A stretch of DNA of 64,000 nt. It comes from Xanthomonas melonis. Lineage in GTDB: Bacteria > Pseudomonadota > Gammaproteobacteria > Xanthomonadales > Xanthomonadaceae. This document shows, piece after piece, positions 27,169 to 34,808 of the stretch. The stretch spans positions 1 to 64,000 of the forward strand of contig NZ_JAJGQH010000017.1 of NCBI RefSeq assembly GCF_020783655.1. Direction: 5' to 3'. A program made the position numbers and the translations under genes. Every line of letters begins with the position of its first letter. Position 1 is the stretch's first letter. The notes under the pieces were generated by a model. It was given only the letters and a program-made list of their open reading frames with translations, was not told the DNA's origin and ran no database searches.

Positions 27169-27249
27169 GCCGCCGCCGCCGGGCTGACGGCCACAATCAC
27201 ACGCGGTATCAGGCAGGCAGCATCGTCGAAAGCCCGGCAGTCAACCCGA

Positions 27250-28333
27250 TGTAGGAGCAACTGTCTTCTACCCGGCAACTTCGCGCCATGGAGTGCCGTC
27301 TCTGACCATGGCATTGAGGCGAACCAGGAGCACGCGCATGCAGGCGGTGATCGCGACCTTGGCGGGCTTTCCACGCGCGCGCAGCTGTTGATAGCGCTGT
27401 TTGAAGCAGGCCTGTGTGCGGACGGCACTCCAACAGGCCATGTACAGCACTCGCCGCATTGCTGCCCGCCCGCGGCGGATGCGGCGTTTGCCCTGATGCC
27501 GCCCGCTGTCCATGTTGTAGGGCGCCAGGCCGACCAGGGCAGCGATCTGGCGGCGGTCCAGGGTTCCCAACTCAGGCAGGTAGGCCATCAGGCTGGCGGT
27601 GGTGACCTCACCGATGCCGGGGACGGCGCTGAGCGAGCGCGCCAGCGCATCGTCGAGCTGGTGCTGGGTTTGTTTGATCGCCTGACTCATCCGTTGGATG
27701 CGGCGGCGCAGCTCGCCGATCTGCTCGATCAGGCACTGGCGCACCAAGGCCAGGGTTGTTTGAGACAGGCGTCGACGCTCGTCGTCGCGCTGCTGGACCA
27801 GTTGCTCACGACGTTGGACCAGCATGCGCAATTGCTCGCGCAGCGGGTCGGGAACTGCGGCAGGGGCTTGCACCAGTTCGGCCATGCGCGCCAGCAAGGC
27901 GGCATCCAGTGGATCGGTCTTGGCGGTGGTCCCCAAGGCGGTGGCAAAAGCCCGTGCCCGACGCGGATTGATCCGTGTCACCGGGATGCCGGCCGTGGCC
28001 AGGGCGATCATGACCGCCCGTTCGTAGCCGCCGGTGGCTTCCAGCGGGACATTGCCGACCTGCTGGCCGGCCAGGTGATCGCACAAGCGCTGGTGCCCCT
28101 GCGCGGTGTTGGGAAAGGACAGCAACTGGTCCATGGGGCGCACATGAACGGCCAAGGTGTCCTTGGCCACGTCCAAACCGATCCAAAGAGGCATAAGCGT
28201 TAGGCAACTCGGTAGACTGGGGGCAGGAGAGAGCCGCCTCGTCGCTGCCCACGCTTGTGAAGTTCGAGCGCAAGCTCGTTCAACTGTTCGGGCTGGGCGA
28301 CGAGGTCGATGTGCGGCCGCCCTGGCTCCTACA
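27250..28333. mobile_element. IS110-type insertion sequence (limits uncertain)
   Basis: The transposase gene at 27268-28194 is flanked by an inverted 9-mer, TGTAGGAGC (27250-27258) and GCTCCTACA (28325-28333). IS110-family elements often lack true terminal inverted repeats, and GTAGGAGC is also part of common Xanthomonas intergenic repeats, so these limits are only a working guess. No target duplication could be defined. Confidence 0.4.
27268..28194 (-). CDS. IS110 family transposase
   Basis: 308 residues from the ATG at 28194. The N-terminal DEDD (RuvC-like) domain shows WIGLDVAKDTLAVHV (first Asp), PLEATGGYERA (Glu) and TTAKTDPLDAALLARM (last Asp pair). A coiled middle follows, then the C-terminal Transposase_20 domain with LSAVPGIGEVTTASLMAYL, a helix-hairpin-helix, and LVGLAPYNMDSGRHQGKRRIRRG including the conserved serine. 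The gene is intact and full length, so the element may be active. It sits between the MDR gene and a tandem repeat array. Confidence 0.93.
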   Translation of the reverse strand: MPLWIGLDVAKDTLAVHVRPMDQLLSFPNTAQGHQRLCDHLAGQQVGNVPLEATGGYERAVMIALATAGIPVTRINPRRARAFATALGTTAKTDPLDAALLARMAELVQAPAAVPDPLREQLRMLVQRREQLVQQRDDERRRLSQTTLALVRQCLIEQIGELRRRIQRMSQAIKQTQHQLDDALARSLSAVPGIGEVTTASLMAYLPELGTLDRRQIAALVGLAPYNMDSGRHQGKRRIRRGRAAMRRVLYMACWSAVRTQACFKQRYQQLRARGKPAKVAITACMRVLLVRLNAMVRDGTPWREVAG

Positions 28334-28947
28334 CGTGCTCCAACACTGCGACCGGTCGGCGTGCCGCACATCGCTCTCCACCCAAACTTTAGAGCAATGC
28401 GCAGACACAAGCGCGCCCGAGCGCGACGAAGCTTTCCCGAGACGGCCCGTCGCGCTAGGGCGCGCTCCTACGGAAGCCAGGACGCCAGCTACTCAAACGC
28501 CGCCAACCCACTCCCTTCCCCCGCGTGCGGGGGAAGGTGCCCGAAGGGCGGATGGGGGGGGAGCGCCGCGCCGGCTATGCGTGGCTTTTCCGAGACGGCC
28601 CGTCGCGCTCGGGCGTGCTCCTACGGGAGCCAGGACGCCAACTGCTCGAATGCCGCCAACCCACTTCCTTCCCCCGCATGCGGGGAAGGTGCCCGAAGGG
28701 CGGAAGGGGGGGGAGCGCCGCGCCGGCTATGCGTGGCTTACGAGACGGCCCGTCACGCTAGGGCGCGCTCCTACGGAAGCCAGGACGCCAGCTGCTCGAA
28801 TGCCGCCAACCCACTTCCTTCCCCCGCATGCGGGGGAAGGTGCCCGAAGGGCGGATGGGGGGCGCGCCGCGCCGGCTATGCGTGGACCGCGCCGCCGCAA
28901 CGAGTGCCCGCGCACCACAAAAAAGCAAACCCAACCGCAGGCGCGCG
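28195..28947. other. Non-coding region with IS flank and tandem repeats
   Basis: 753 bp. The first part is the probable right flank of the insertion sequence; 28438-28886 is a three-unit tandem repeat; the rest leads to the YdcH gene end. Long open frames here are produced by the repeats and do not look like protein. Confidence 0.6.
28438..28886. repeat. Three tandem 146-153 bp repeat units
   Basis: Units begin at 28438, 28591 and 28741 with CGAGACGGCCCGTC and run 153, 150 and about 146 bp. Each holds a GCGCGCTCCTACGG-type segment, then CCAACCCACT, a CTTCCCCCGC/GCGGGGGAAG palindrome (perfect 11-bp stem at 28514-28537 in unit 1), then TGCCCGAAGGGCGG, a G-run and GCCGGCTATGCGTGG. The units differ at few positions, so the duplication is recent. 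This is a tandem form of dispersed Xanthomonas intergenic repeats, not a CRISPR. Confidence 0.85.
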
Positions 28948-29151
28948 CTACGCCGGCTCGTCGGGCACAAGCTCCATCTCCAGTCGGATGATGTTGTCCT
29001 TGATCTGCAACTTGCGCTTCTTCAGGCGCTTCATCTGCAGCTCGTCTTCCGGATTGGCTGGCATGCGCTGGATCTCTTCGTCCAACGCGCGGTGCGCGCG
29101 TCGCAACGCGGCGATCTGCAGGGCGATCTCGGCGGGTGAGAGGGTATCCAC
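28948..29151 (-). CDS. YdcH family (DUF465) small protein
   Basis: 67 residues from the GTG at 29151 (VDTLSPAEIALQIAALRRAHRALDEEIQRM); an ATG at 29181 would add ten residues that do not fit the family. The product is an alpha-helical hairpin with the DUF465 signature: HRALDEEIQRM, then MKRLKKRKLQIKDNIIRLE. Members are abundant small cytosolic proteins of unknown role. It lies between the repeat array and the BamE-like gene, divergent from the latter. Confidence 0.82.
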   Translation of the reverse strand: MDTLSPAEIALQIAALRRAHRALDEEIQRMPANPEDELQMKRLKKRKLQIKDNIIRLEMELVPDEPA

Positions 29152-29307
29152 GCCCCGAGCATACACAACCCCGGGCGACACGCGTCACCCGCGCTTGCCA
29201 AGCCAGCCCGGGCTGCCACAATGGCGCGCGCCGCCGCCGCAACCGGCCGCGTGCGCTATCCCATCATTGCCGCGCGGCCTTCGGCCGTCGAGAAAGGAGT
29301 CTTCCCG

Positions 29308-29880
29308 ATGCGTTTGCGTTCTTCCCTGCTCGTCCTGAGCCTGATGGCAGCCCCCGGACTGGCCGCCGCGGCCGATGTCACCAAATACGACGGCTTTCTG
29401 TGCTGCAACCTGCGCACCGACGGCAGCTGGATCAGCGACAGCAACTACGCCGAAGACGGCAAGCGCATGCTTCCCGTAGGCACCCCGGTCAGCGTCACCG
29501 GTTTCGGCCGCAACCGCGTCAACCTGAAGATCGCCGGCGAAAAGCAGTCCATCGGCAACGACTACAGCCGCGACCTGGACAACACCGCGTTCGCTGCGCG
29601 CTATGTCGTGACTGCCGACCCCAAGCTCAAGCTGGCGACCTTTCCGCCCAAGATCCGCCAGGCCATCGCCGACGGCAAGCTCACCGGCGGCATGACGCGC
29701 GAACAGGTCCTCATGGCGGTCGGCTACCCGATCAGCAGCGAAAATCCGAACCTGGAAGCATCCCTGTGGCGCTACTGGCGCGACAGCTTCTCCGAATACC
29801 AGGTGCAGTTCGGTCCCAGCGGCAAGCTGGTCAAGGTCACTGCGGATCCGCAGCTGATGAATCTGGTCTGGGCACCCTGA
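29308..29880 (+). CDS. Secreted protein with BamE/SmpA-like C-terminal domain
   Basis: 190 residues from the ATG at 29308, with AAAGGAG 8 nt upstream. A signal peptide (residues 1-22, ending GLAAA) is followed by an N-terminal region with a Cys pair (FLCCNLRTDGSWISDSNY) and a beta-rich stretch. Residues about 130-185 (GGMTREQVLMAVGYP, then LWRYWRDSFSEYQVQFGPSGKLVKV) have the helix plus three-strand pattern of the SmpA/OmlA/BamE fold. It is probably periplasmic. There is no lipobox, so it is not BamE itself; the function is unknown. Confidence 0.82.
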   Translation: MRLRSSLLVLSLMAAPGLAAAADVTKYDGFLCCNLRTDGSWISDSNYAEDGKRMLPVGTPVSVTGFGRNRVNLKIAGEKQSIGNDYSRDLDNTAFAARYVVTADPKLKLATFPPKIRQAIADGKLTGGMTREQVLMAVGYPISSENPNLEASLWRYWRDSFSEYQVQFGPSGKLVKVTADPQLMNLVWAP

Positions 29881-29997
29881 GATACGAAGCGGACACTTAG
29901 CCCAGCCTAGCTGGCGTCCATCCGCGACACCGCAGGGGCAAGGCCATGGTGGGCAGCGTCTGCAGCGCTTCCCATCCACCACATGACGAGGTAGGCG

Positions 29998-30297
29998 ATG
30001 CACGATGGAGAATTGATTGTTCCGCCCGATGCTTTGGCCGATCCGGATGCGTTCGAGTTGTTGCGCCTGTGGGCTGCGCACGAGCAGCTGCACGTGAGCA
30101 TCAACAGCGATCTGGGCGGCGGGGCAGAGGACCTCGGCGAGCTGCTCGCCGATCTGTTCGAGCATGCCTCGCGGATGTTCGCCCAGCGCGATCGCATGCC
30201 ACTGGCCCAATGCCGCACCTTGATGCTGGACGACTTCATGCGGCGCGTGGCCGACCCGAGCGGCGATCGGGAGGGCGGGCTGCCGGTGGAGCATTAG
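29998..30297 (+). CDS. DUF5076-like small protein
   Basis: 99 residues, with GAGGTAGG just before the ATG. The sequence ELIVPPDALADPDAFELLRLWAAHEQLHVSIN matches the start of the DUF5076 family as I know it; the rest is helical (LGELLADLFEHASRMFAQ). Cytosolic, no known function. It is the first of a run of small plus-strand genes. Confidence 0.75.
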   Translation: MHDGELIVPPDALADPDAFELLRLWAAHEQLHVSINSDLGGGAEDLGELLADLFEHASRMFAQRDRMPLAQCRTLMLDDFMRRVADPSGDREGGLPVEH

Positions 30298-30507
30298 CGA
30301 TAGCGCCGCGCGTCCACCCCTGGCAACCGATAGCGTCGGGCTCGCCGTCTCCGGCAGATTCCCACGCCCGTGCCGCGGTCGGCTGCAGACCGGATCCGAA
30401 GACCTCACTGTGATGCAATGGAGCGCCTGCCGGCACTGGCTTGCCGCCCCGGCAGCGTAGATCCGGGCACTACCGACCGTGCTGGCCGCCACCTTGAAGA
30501 GAGCGCC

Positions 30508-30846
30508 ATGCAACGCGACCCAGTGCTATATCCGAACGACGACAACGGCGACACGCTGTGGCACATCGCCCGGCAAGGGGTGGATCTGACCAAGCCCCGC
30601 GAGATCGATTTCTCGGTGGTGTTTCCCACCAAGGAATCGGCACTGGAATTCTGCGTGGCCATGCTGCGCTGCGAGCAGAAGGTGCGTTGCCGTTACTACG
30701 AACAGAACACCGCTTTTCCGATGGACGTGACGGTGTACCCGACAATGGTGCCCAGCTACCGCGCGATCGTGGCCTTCGAACAGGAGCTGGCGCTGCATGC
30801 CACGCCGTTGGCTGGACATAATGATGGCTGGGAGTTCTCCGACTAG
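30508..30846 (+). CDS. RraB-domain protein (ribonuclease E inhibitor type)
   Basis: 112 residues from the ATG at 30508 (GAAGAGAG upstream). The sequence DNGDTLWHIARQGVDLTKPREIDFSVVFPTKESALEFC has the RraB pattern, a ferredoxin-like small protein that in E. coli binds RNase E and reduces its activity. It has the usual domain length but an unusual Cys pair (CVAMLRCEQKVRC). Whether it really acts on RNase E in this lineage is not known. Confidence 0.8.
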   Translation: MQRDPVLYPNDDNGDTLWHIARQGVDLTKPREIDFSVVFPTKESALEFCVAMLRCEQKVRCRYYEQNTAFPMDVTVYPTMVPSYRAIVAFEQELALHATPLAGHNDGWEFSD

Positions 30847-30882
30847 CGCGAAGGAACGCGCGGCCTTTGCGTGCAGTGGCCG

Positions 30883-31050
30883 ATGCGTGTTCGGAATACG
30901 ACATGGCCTGTACGGCATCCTGGCCTGCCGTTGCGTTGCGGCGCGGAGAGATTCAATCTGGGGCTCGGCGTCGTGCTGGGTGGCCTGTTCGTCGCTTACG
31001 GCCTCTACGCGGCGATCGCCATCCGGCATGCATTCGGAACCACGCGCTGA
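30883..31050 (+). CDS. Small single-pass membrane protein (55 residues)
   Basis: The frame from the ATG at 30883 reads to a TGA at 31048. Residues about 24-46 (LGLGVVLGGLFVAYGLYAAIAI) form one clean transmembrane helix followed by a basic tail (RHAFGTTR). Helix quality and position in a row of small same-strand genes argue for a real gene. The first 20 residues look less natural, so the true start may be later and use a rare codon. No function can be proposed. Confidence 0.45.
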   Translation: MRVRNTTWPVRHPGLPLRCGAERFNLGLGVVLGGLFVAYGLYAAIAIRHAFGTTR

Positions 31051-31152
31051 CCGTGCAGCAGGCACACGATTCCTATCGGAGACCGCTCTGCATGGTGCGG
31101 TGTCCAGGCAACACGGTCGTCCTGTCGTTGCCTTATCCGGAGCAAGCGATCA

Positions 31153-31536
31153 ATGAACAACCCCTACAACTCCTCGCCGGTTCCTGCGGTGATGCAGCAT
31201 CTCAATGACACCATGGTGACCACGGCCCTGGAACTGCCGGGCCACCGCATCGTCCGCAGCCTGGGCCTGGTGCGCGGCATCACGGTGAGATCGCGTTCGA
31301 TCGTGGGCAACTTCTTCGGCGGACTACAGACACTGCTGGGCGGCAACATCACCATTTACACACAGCTCTGCGAGCAGGCGCGCTCTGAAACCTATCGCGA
31401 CATGGTGCAGCATGCCCGGCAGTTGGGCGCGAACGGGATCATCGCGGTGCGCTACGACGCCACCGAATTGATGGCCGGCCTCACCGAAGTGCTGTGCTAT
31501 GGCACTGCGGTGGTGGTGGAGCCGCGTATCGCCTGA
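31153..31536 (+). CDS. YbjQ family (UPF0145) protein
   Basis: 127 residues. The core [37 protein letters not shown], then [15 protein letters not shown] and an [14 protein letters not shown]-like end, is the pattern of YbjQ-type proteins, which form small pentameric beta-rich rings and are sometimes called heavy-metal-binding. A 20-residue N-terminal extension precedes the domain. Role unknown; cytosolic. Confidence 0.88.
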   Translation: MNNPYNSSPVPAVMQHLNDTMVTTALELPGHRIVRSLGLVRGITVRSRSIVGNFFGGLQTLLGGNITIYTQLCEQARSETYRDMVQHARQLGANGIIAVRYDATELMAGLTEVLCYGTAVVVEPRIA

Positions 31537-31623
31537 AGAGGCTGGCGGGCGATCGAGCGCTACATAGCAGATCTGAAGACTGACACGCCCTGTCTGGGCC
31601 CATCGCTGACTTGAAGGCGCTAC

Positions 31624-31992
31624 ATGATGGAGATCGTAATTCCCTTGGCGTTTGTCGCTGCGCTCTGTGGTGTACACGCCTACTTTCATTCCAGACGTGA
31701 CAAACCGCCAAGCATGTGGGAACGGCTATTCGCAGGAATCTGGCTTGTCGTGCGGCGCGTCCTCTGCTTTGGCATGGCACTCTGCTTTTGGAGTGGAAGT
31801 TGCGCCTTGATCTACCAGATTGCCATCAAGGCAACGCCGCTTTCATCGCTGCTCTGGTTGGGATTTCTGGTGCCGCTGGGCTATCTCTTCGTGCATTGGG
31901 GACTGTACGGACGAGGCTACAAGAAAAACGATTTTACTGACGACCGGCGCGTCCACGAAGCGCGAAAGAAGCGCTATGGATGGCGCTGGTAA
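31624..31992 (+). CDS. Hypothetical inner-membrane protein
   Basis: 122 residues with three probable transmembrane helices (about 3-21, 38-60 and 68-90) and a strongly basic, hydrophilic C-terminus (KKNDFTDDRRVHEARKKRYGWRW) that should face the cytosol. Its third positions are less G/C-rich than in its neighbours, which hints at a different history. I do not recognise a family. It converges with the GH43 gene 18 bp away. Confidence 0.7.
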   Translation: MMEIVIPLAFVAALCGVHAYFHSRRDKPPSMWERLFAGIWLVVRRVLCFGMALCFWSGSCALIYQIAIKATPLSSLLWLGFLVPLGYLFVHWGLYGRGYKKNDFTDDRRVHEARKKRYGWRW

Positions 31993-32010
31993 GGCCATAC
32001 TTCAGCTCAC

Positions 32011-33045
32011 TCACCAAGGCGACGCCGCGTCCTGCCCATACGGATAAATCGTTGCGATCCCGCCATCGGCGTCGTGCTGCAGCGGTGTCATCTTGATGCT
32101 GCGCAGATGCGTCTGGCCCTGGGACAGGCTGGCGTCGTGGTAGAACAGGTACCACTGGCCATCGACTGCACAGATGGAGTGGTGGGTGGTCCAGCCGATC
32201 ACCGGTGCCAGAAGTACGCCTTGATAGGTGTACGGGCCGTAGGGCGAGTCGCTGGTGGCGTAGCAGATCAGGTGGGTGTCGCCGGTGGAATAGGACAGGT
32301 AATAGCGCCCGGCGTGTTGATGGACCCAGGGGCCTTCGAAGAAGCGGCGGGTGTGGTCGTCGGCGCGTAGTGGGGCACCGTGTTCGTCGAGGATCACCAC
32401 TTCGCGGGTGGGTTCGGCCAGATGCAGCATGTCTGCGTGCAGGCGCCCGACCCGCGGGCCGAGCGCCGGTGCCGCGCCTTCGGGTTCCTGGTGGGTGTGC
32501 GCATAGACGTTGTCGCGATAGTGCTGCAGCTGGCCGCCCCAGATGCCGCCGAAGAACAGGTAGTGCTCGCCGTCGGTATCGGCGAACACCGCAGGGTCGA
32601 TGGAGTAGCTGCCGGCGATCGGCTGCGGTTCTGCGGTGAACGGGCCTTGCGGGCCTTCGCTGACCGCGACCCCGATCTGGAAGATGCCGTCGGCACGCTT
32701 GGCCGGAAAATACAGATAGGTCTTGCCGTTGCGTTGCGCGGCATCCGGTGCCCACATCTGCCGTTGCGCCCAGGGCACATCGCGCACGTGCAGCACTTCG
32801 CCCAGGTCTTCGGCCGGCGCATCCGGGTGCGCCATGCGAAAGACGTGGTAGTCCTCCATGCAGAAGTGCGAGCCGTCGTCGCTGAACGCCACGCCGGCAT
32901 CGATGTCGTGCGAGGGATAGATGTAGAGCGCGCCGTCGAACACGTGTGCGGAAGGGTCGGCGGTGTAGAGGTGGGTCACCAGCGGTGCGCAAATGGCGGT
33001 GCGCGCCAGCGCCTGCAGTGTGGCGGCTTGCAGTTCATCGGACAT
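32011..33045 (-). CDS. Glycoside hydrolase family 43 (cytoplasmic xylosidase/arabinofuranosidase)
   Basis: 344 residues without a signal peptide, so it should act on imported xylo- or arabinoxylo-oligosaccharides in the cytosol. The GH43 five-bladed propeller triad can be placed: base Asp30 (LYTADPSAH), pKa-modulating Asp150 (SIDPAVF) and acid Glu237 (RRFFEGPWV). It is the last gene of a minus-strand unit with the GPH transporter (30-bp gap) and the TonB-dependent receptor, matching the gene called gly43E in the X. campestris xylan locus as I recall it. Confidence 0.92.
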   Translation of the reverse strand: MSDELQAATLQALARTAICAPLVTHLYTADPSAHVFDGALYIYPSHDIDAGVAFSDDGSHFCMEDYHVFRMAHPDAPAEDLGEVLHVRDVPWAQRQMWAPDAAQRNGKTYLYFPAKRADGIFQIGVAVSEGPQGPFTAEPQPIAGSYSIDPAVFADTDGEHYLFFGGIWGGQLQHYRDNVYAHTHQEPEGAAPALGPRVGRLHADMLHLAEPTREVVILDEHGAPLRADDHTRRFFEGPWVHQHAGRYYLSYSTGDTHLICYATSDSPYGPYTYQGVLLAPVIGWTTHHSICAVDGQWYLFYHDASLSQGQTHLRSIKMTPLQHDADGGIATIYPYGQDAASPW

Positions 33046-33075
33046 GCGCGTACCTGTGCATGAGGGGGAGGGAGG

Positions 33076-34566
33076 TCATTGGCCTGCAACCGCGAGTGCC
33101 GCCTGGCGACGTGCGCCAAGCTCGCGTTCGATGCGCGATTCCAGCGCCTTGTCGATCTCGTACAAGGCCAGCAGCGCGGTGCCGAGCAGGAACGGGAGCG
33201 AGGCGTAGACGCTGATGGCCAGGCGGATGCCGTCGCTCACTGCGGTGCTTTGCTGCGCCAGTGCGGCGTTGTAGCCATAGAACGCCAGGATGCCCGCGAC
33301 CAGCGCGCCGCCGATGCTCAGGCCGATCTTCAGCCCGCACAACATCGCAGAGAAGATGATCGCGGTGGCGCGGCGGTGGTTCTTCCACTCCGAGTAGTCG
33401 GCTACGTCGGCGATCATCGCCCACAGCAATGGAATGGTGATGCCGTAGAAAAAGCCGTGCAGCACGTAGGAGGCGAACACCCACGCGATGGCGTTGGGCG
33501 GATACACGTAGAAGGCGAGCAGGAACAACGTGGAGACCAGCAGCGCGCCGCCGAAGACATTGCGCTTGCCATAACGGTCGGCCAGACGCTTGGAAAAGCC
33601 GATACCCACGATCATCGCCAGAATGCCGCCGGCACTGAATACGCTGAAGGCCGAGGTCGGCGCATCCTGCGGCCACTGCAGCGCCGTCATGCCGGCACCG
33701 GTGAGCATGGCGTTGATGCCGCCGATGAAACGGTTGAAACCTGCGCTGTCGAGAAACTGCGCCAGCGCGCCGGCGTCCAGGTAGTACTTGAAGTAGTAGA
33801 TGTACATCCCGCCCTTCATGGCGAGATTGATGAAGACCAGGATGGTCAACGCCAACATCACCAGCCAGGGCTTGTTGCGGACCAGGTCGGCCAGGTCCTG
33901 GCGTACGCTGCTGCGTTGTTCGCTGATCGGCAGTACGCGCTCGCGGGTGGTGAGAAAGGTGATCAGGAAGCACAGCGTGCCGACTGCCGCGAACAGCGCC
34001 ATGGTGTTGCGAAAACCCTGCGCCTTGTCGCCGTTGCCCAGGATCAGCACCAGCGGCAGCAACAGCACCTGGATCACGAACTGCGCCAGCGTCACCGCCA
34101 GGAAGCGATACGCCGACAGGCTGTTGCGCTGCTCCATGCTGCCGGTGAGCACCCCGCTCAGAGCCGAGTACGGCAGGTTGTTGGCCACGTACACCAGCAT
34201 CAGCAAGGTATAGGTGGCGAACGCATAGGCGATCTTGCCCTGCTCGCCGAGCGCTGGCGTATTGAAGGTAGCCAGCGACAACGCACCGAACGGCAGCGCC
34301 GTCCAAAGGATCCAAGGGCGGAACTTGCCCCAGCGCGTGCGGGTGCGGTCGGCCAGGATGCCGATGATGGGAGTGAACACGAAGGCACCCAGCAGGCCGA
34401 CCACGAAGATCAGTGTGGCCGCCGCGCTGGCAGGAATGCGGAACACATCGGTATAGAAGAACGCCAGAAACGTCACCAGCGTCTGGAAGATCAGGTTGGC
34501 GGCCAGGTCGCCCAGGCTGTAGCCGATCTTCTCGCGCAGGGACAGCGGATGGGACGCATCGTTCAT
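33076..34566 (-). CDS. GPH-family sugar:cation symporter (XynB/XylP-like)
   Basis: 496 residues from the ATG at 34566, with about 12 transmembrane helices. The glycoside-pentoside-hexuronide family is shown by LREKIGYSLGDLAANLIFQ at the N-terminus, ADRTRTRWGKFRPWILW in the first cytosolic loop, and IADVADYSEWKNHRRATAIIFSAMLCGLKIGLSIGG. It should import xylo-oligosaccharides or arabinoxylo-oligosaccharides for the adjacent cytosolic GH43. The gene lies between the TonB-dependent receptor (241 bp upstream, with a palindromic element in the gap) and GH43. Confidence 0.93.
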   Translation of the reverse strand: MNDASHPLSLREKIGYSLGDLAANLIFQTLVTFLAFFYTDVFRIPASAAATLIFVVGLLGAFVFTPIIGILADRTRTRWGKFRPWILWTALPFGALSLATFNTPALGEQGKIAYAFATYTLLMLVYVANNLPYSALSGVLTGSMEQRNSLSAYRFLAVTLAQFVIQVLLLPLVLILGNGDKAQGFRNTMALFAAVGTLCFLITFLTTRERVLPISEQRSSVRQDLADLVRNKPWLVMLALTILVFINLAMKGGMYIYYFKYYLDAGALAQFLDSAGFNRFIGGINAMLTGAGMTALQWPQDAPTSAFSVFSAGGILAMIVGIGFSKRLADRYGKRNVFGGALLVSTLFLLAFYVYPPNAIAWVFASYVLHGFFYGITIPLLWAMIADVADYSEWKNHRRATAIIFSAMLCGLKIGLSIGGALVAGILAFYGYNAALAQQSTAVSDGIRLAISVYASLPFLLGTALLALYEIDKALESRIERELGARRQAALAVAGQ

Positions 34567-34663
34567 GAGGTCGGGCGGGCTCGATGAGTGCTGCGGAAAA
34601 CGCCGCGGCGCGCGCTGCTTCGCGCGCCGTGACGGGTGATCGCAGCGGGCAAGGACAGCACCT

Positions 34664-34808
34664 GGAGTGGCTTGCAAGACGTCGCGAGCAATCGCCAGGC
34701 GGGCACGGACGGCGCACTCTGGACCGGCGTGTACGAGGAGTACATGCCGGTCCAGAGTAGCGGCCGCGCCCGCCTGGCGGTGAGCGCAGTTGTTTCGATA
34801 GCCACTCC
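34664..34808 (-). repeat. MITE/ERIC-like palindromic element, copy A
   Basis: 145 bp bounded by the inverted repeats GGAGTGGCT/AGCCACTCC (34800-34808 and 34664-34672), with nested inner arms GCCAGGCGGGC/GCCCGCCTGGC (34694-34704 and 34768-34778) and a central 18-bp stem CTCTGGACCGGC...GCCGGTCCAGAG (34717-34757). Read on the minus strand it aligns along its length with copy B at 51102-51245. Its first base is the G of the receptor's TAG stop. As RNA it would fold into one long hairpin between the receptor and transporter cistrons. Confidence 0.8.

Noticed and set aside
27250-28333. Inverted TGTAGGAGC/GCTCCTACA as firm ends of the IS110 element
   Set aside because: GTAGGAGC is common in Xanthomonas intergenic repeats and IS110 elements often lack terminal inverted repeats, so the limits stay tentative.
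28438-28886. Possible CRISPR array
   Set aside because: Units are about 150 bp with no unique spacers, and no cas genes are near.
28157-29338. Plus-strand open frame of 393 codons across the tandem repeats
   Set aside because: Its periodic sequence is produced by the three DNA repeat units and it overlaps the transposase and YdcH genes antisense.
30905-31208. Longer frame of 113 codons overlapping the ybjQ-like gene
   Set aside because: Arg-rich shadow that overlaps a recognisable gene in another frame and lacks a ribosome site.
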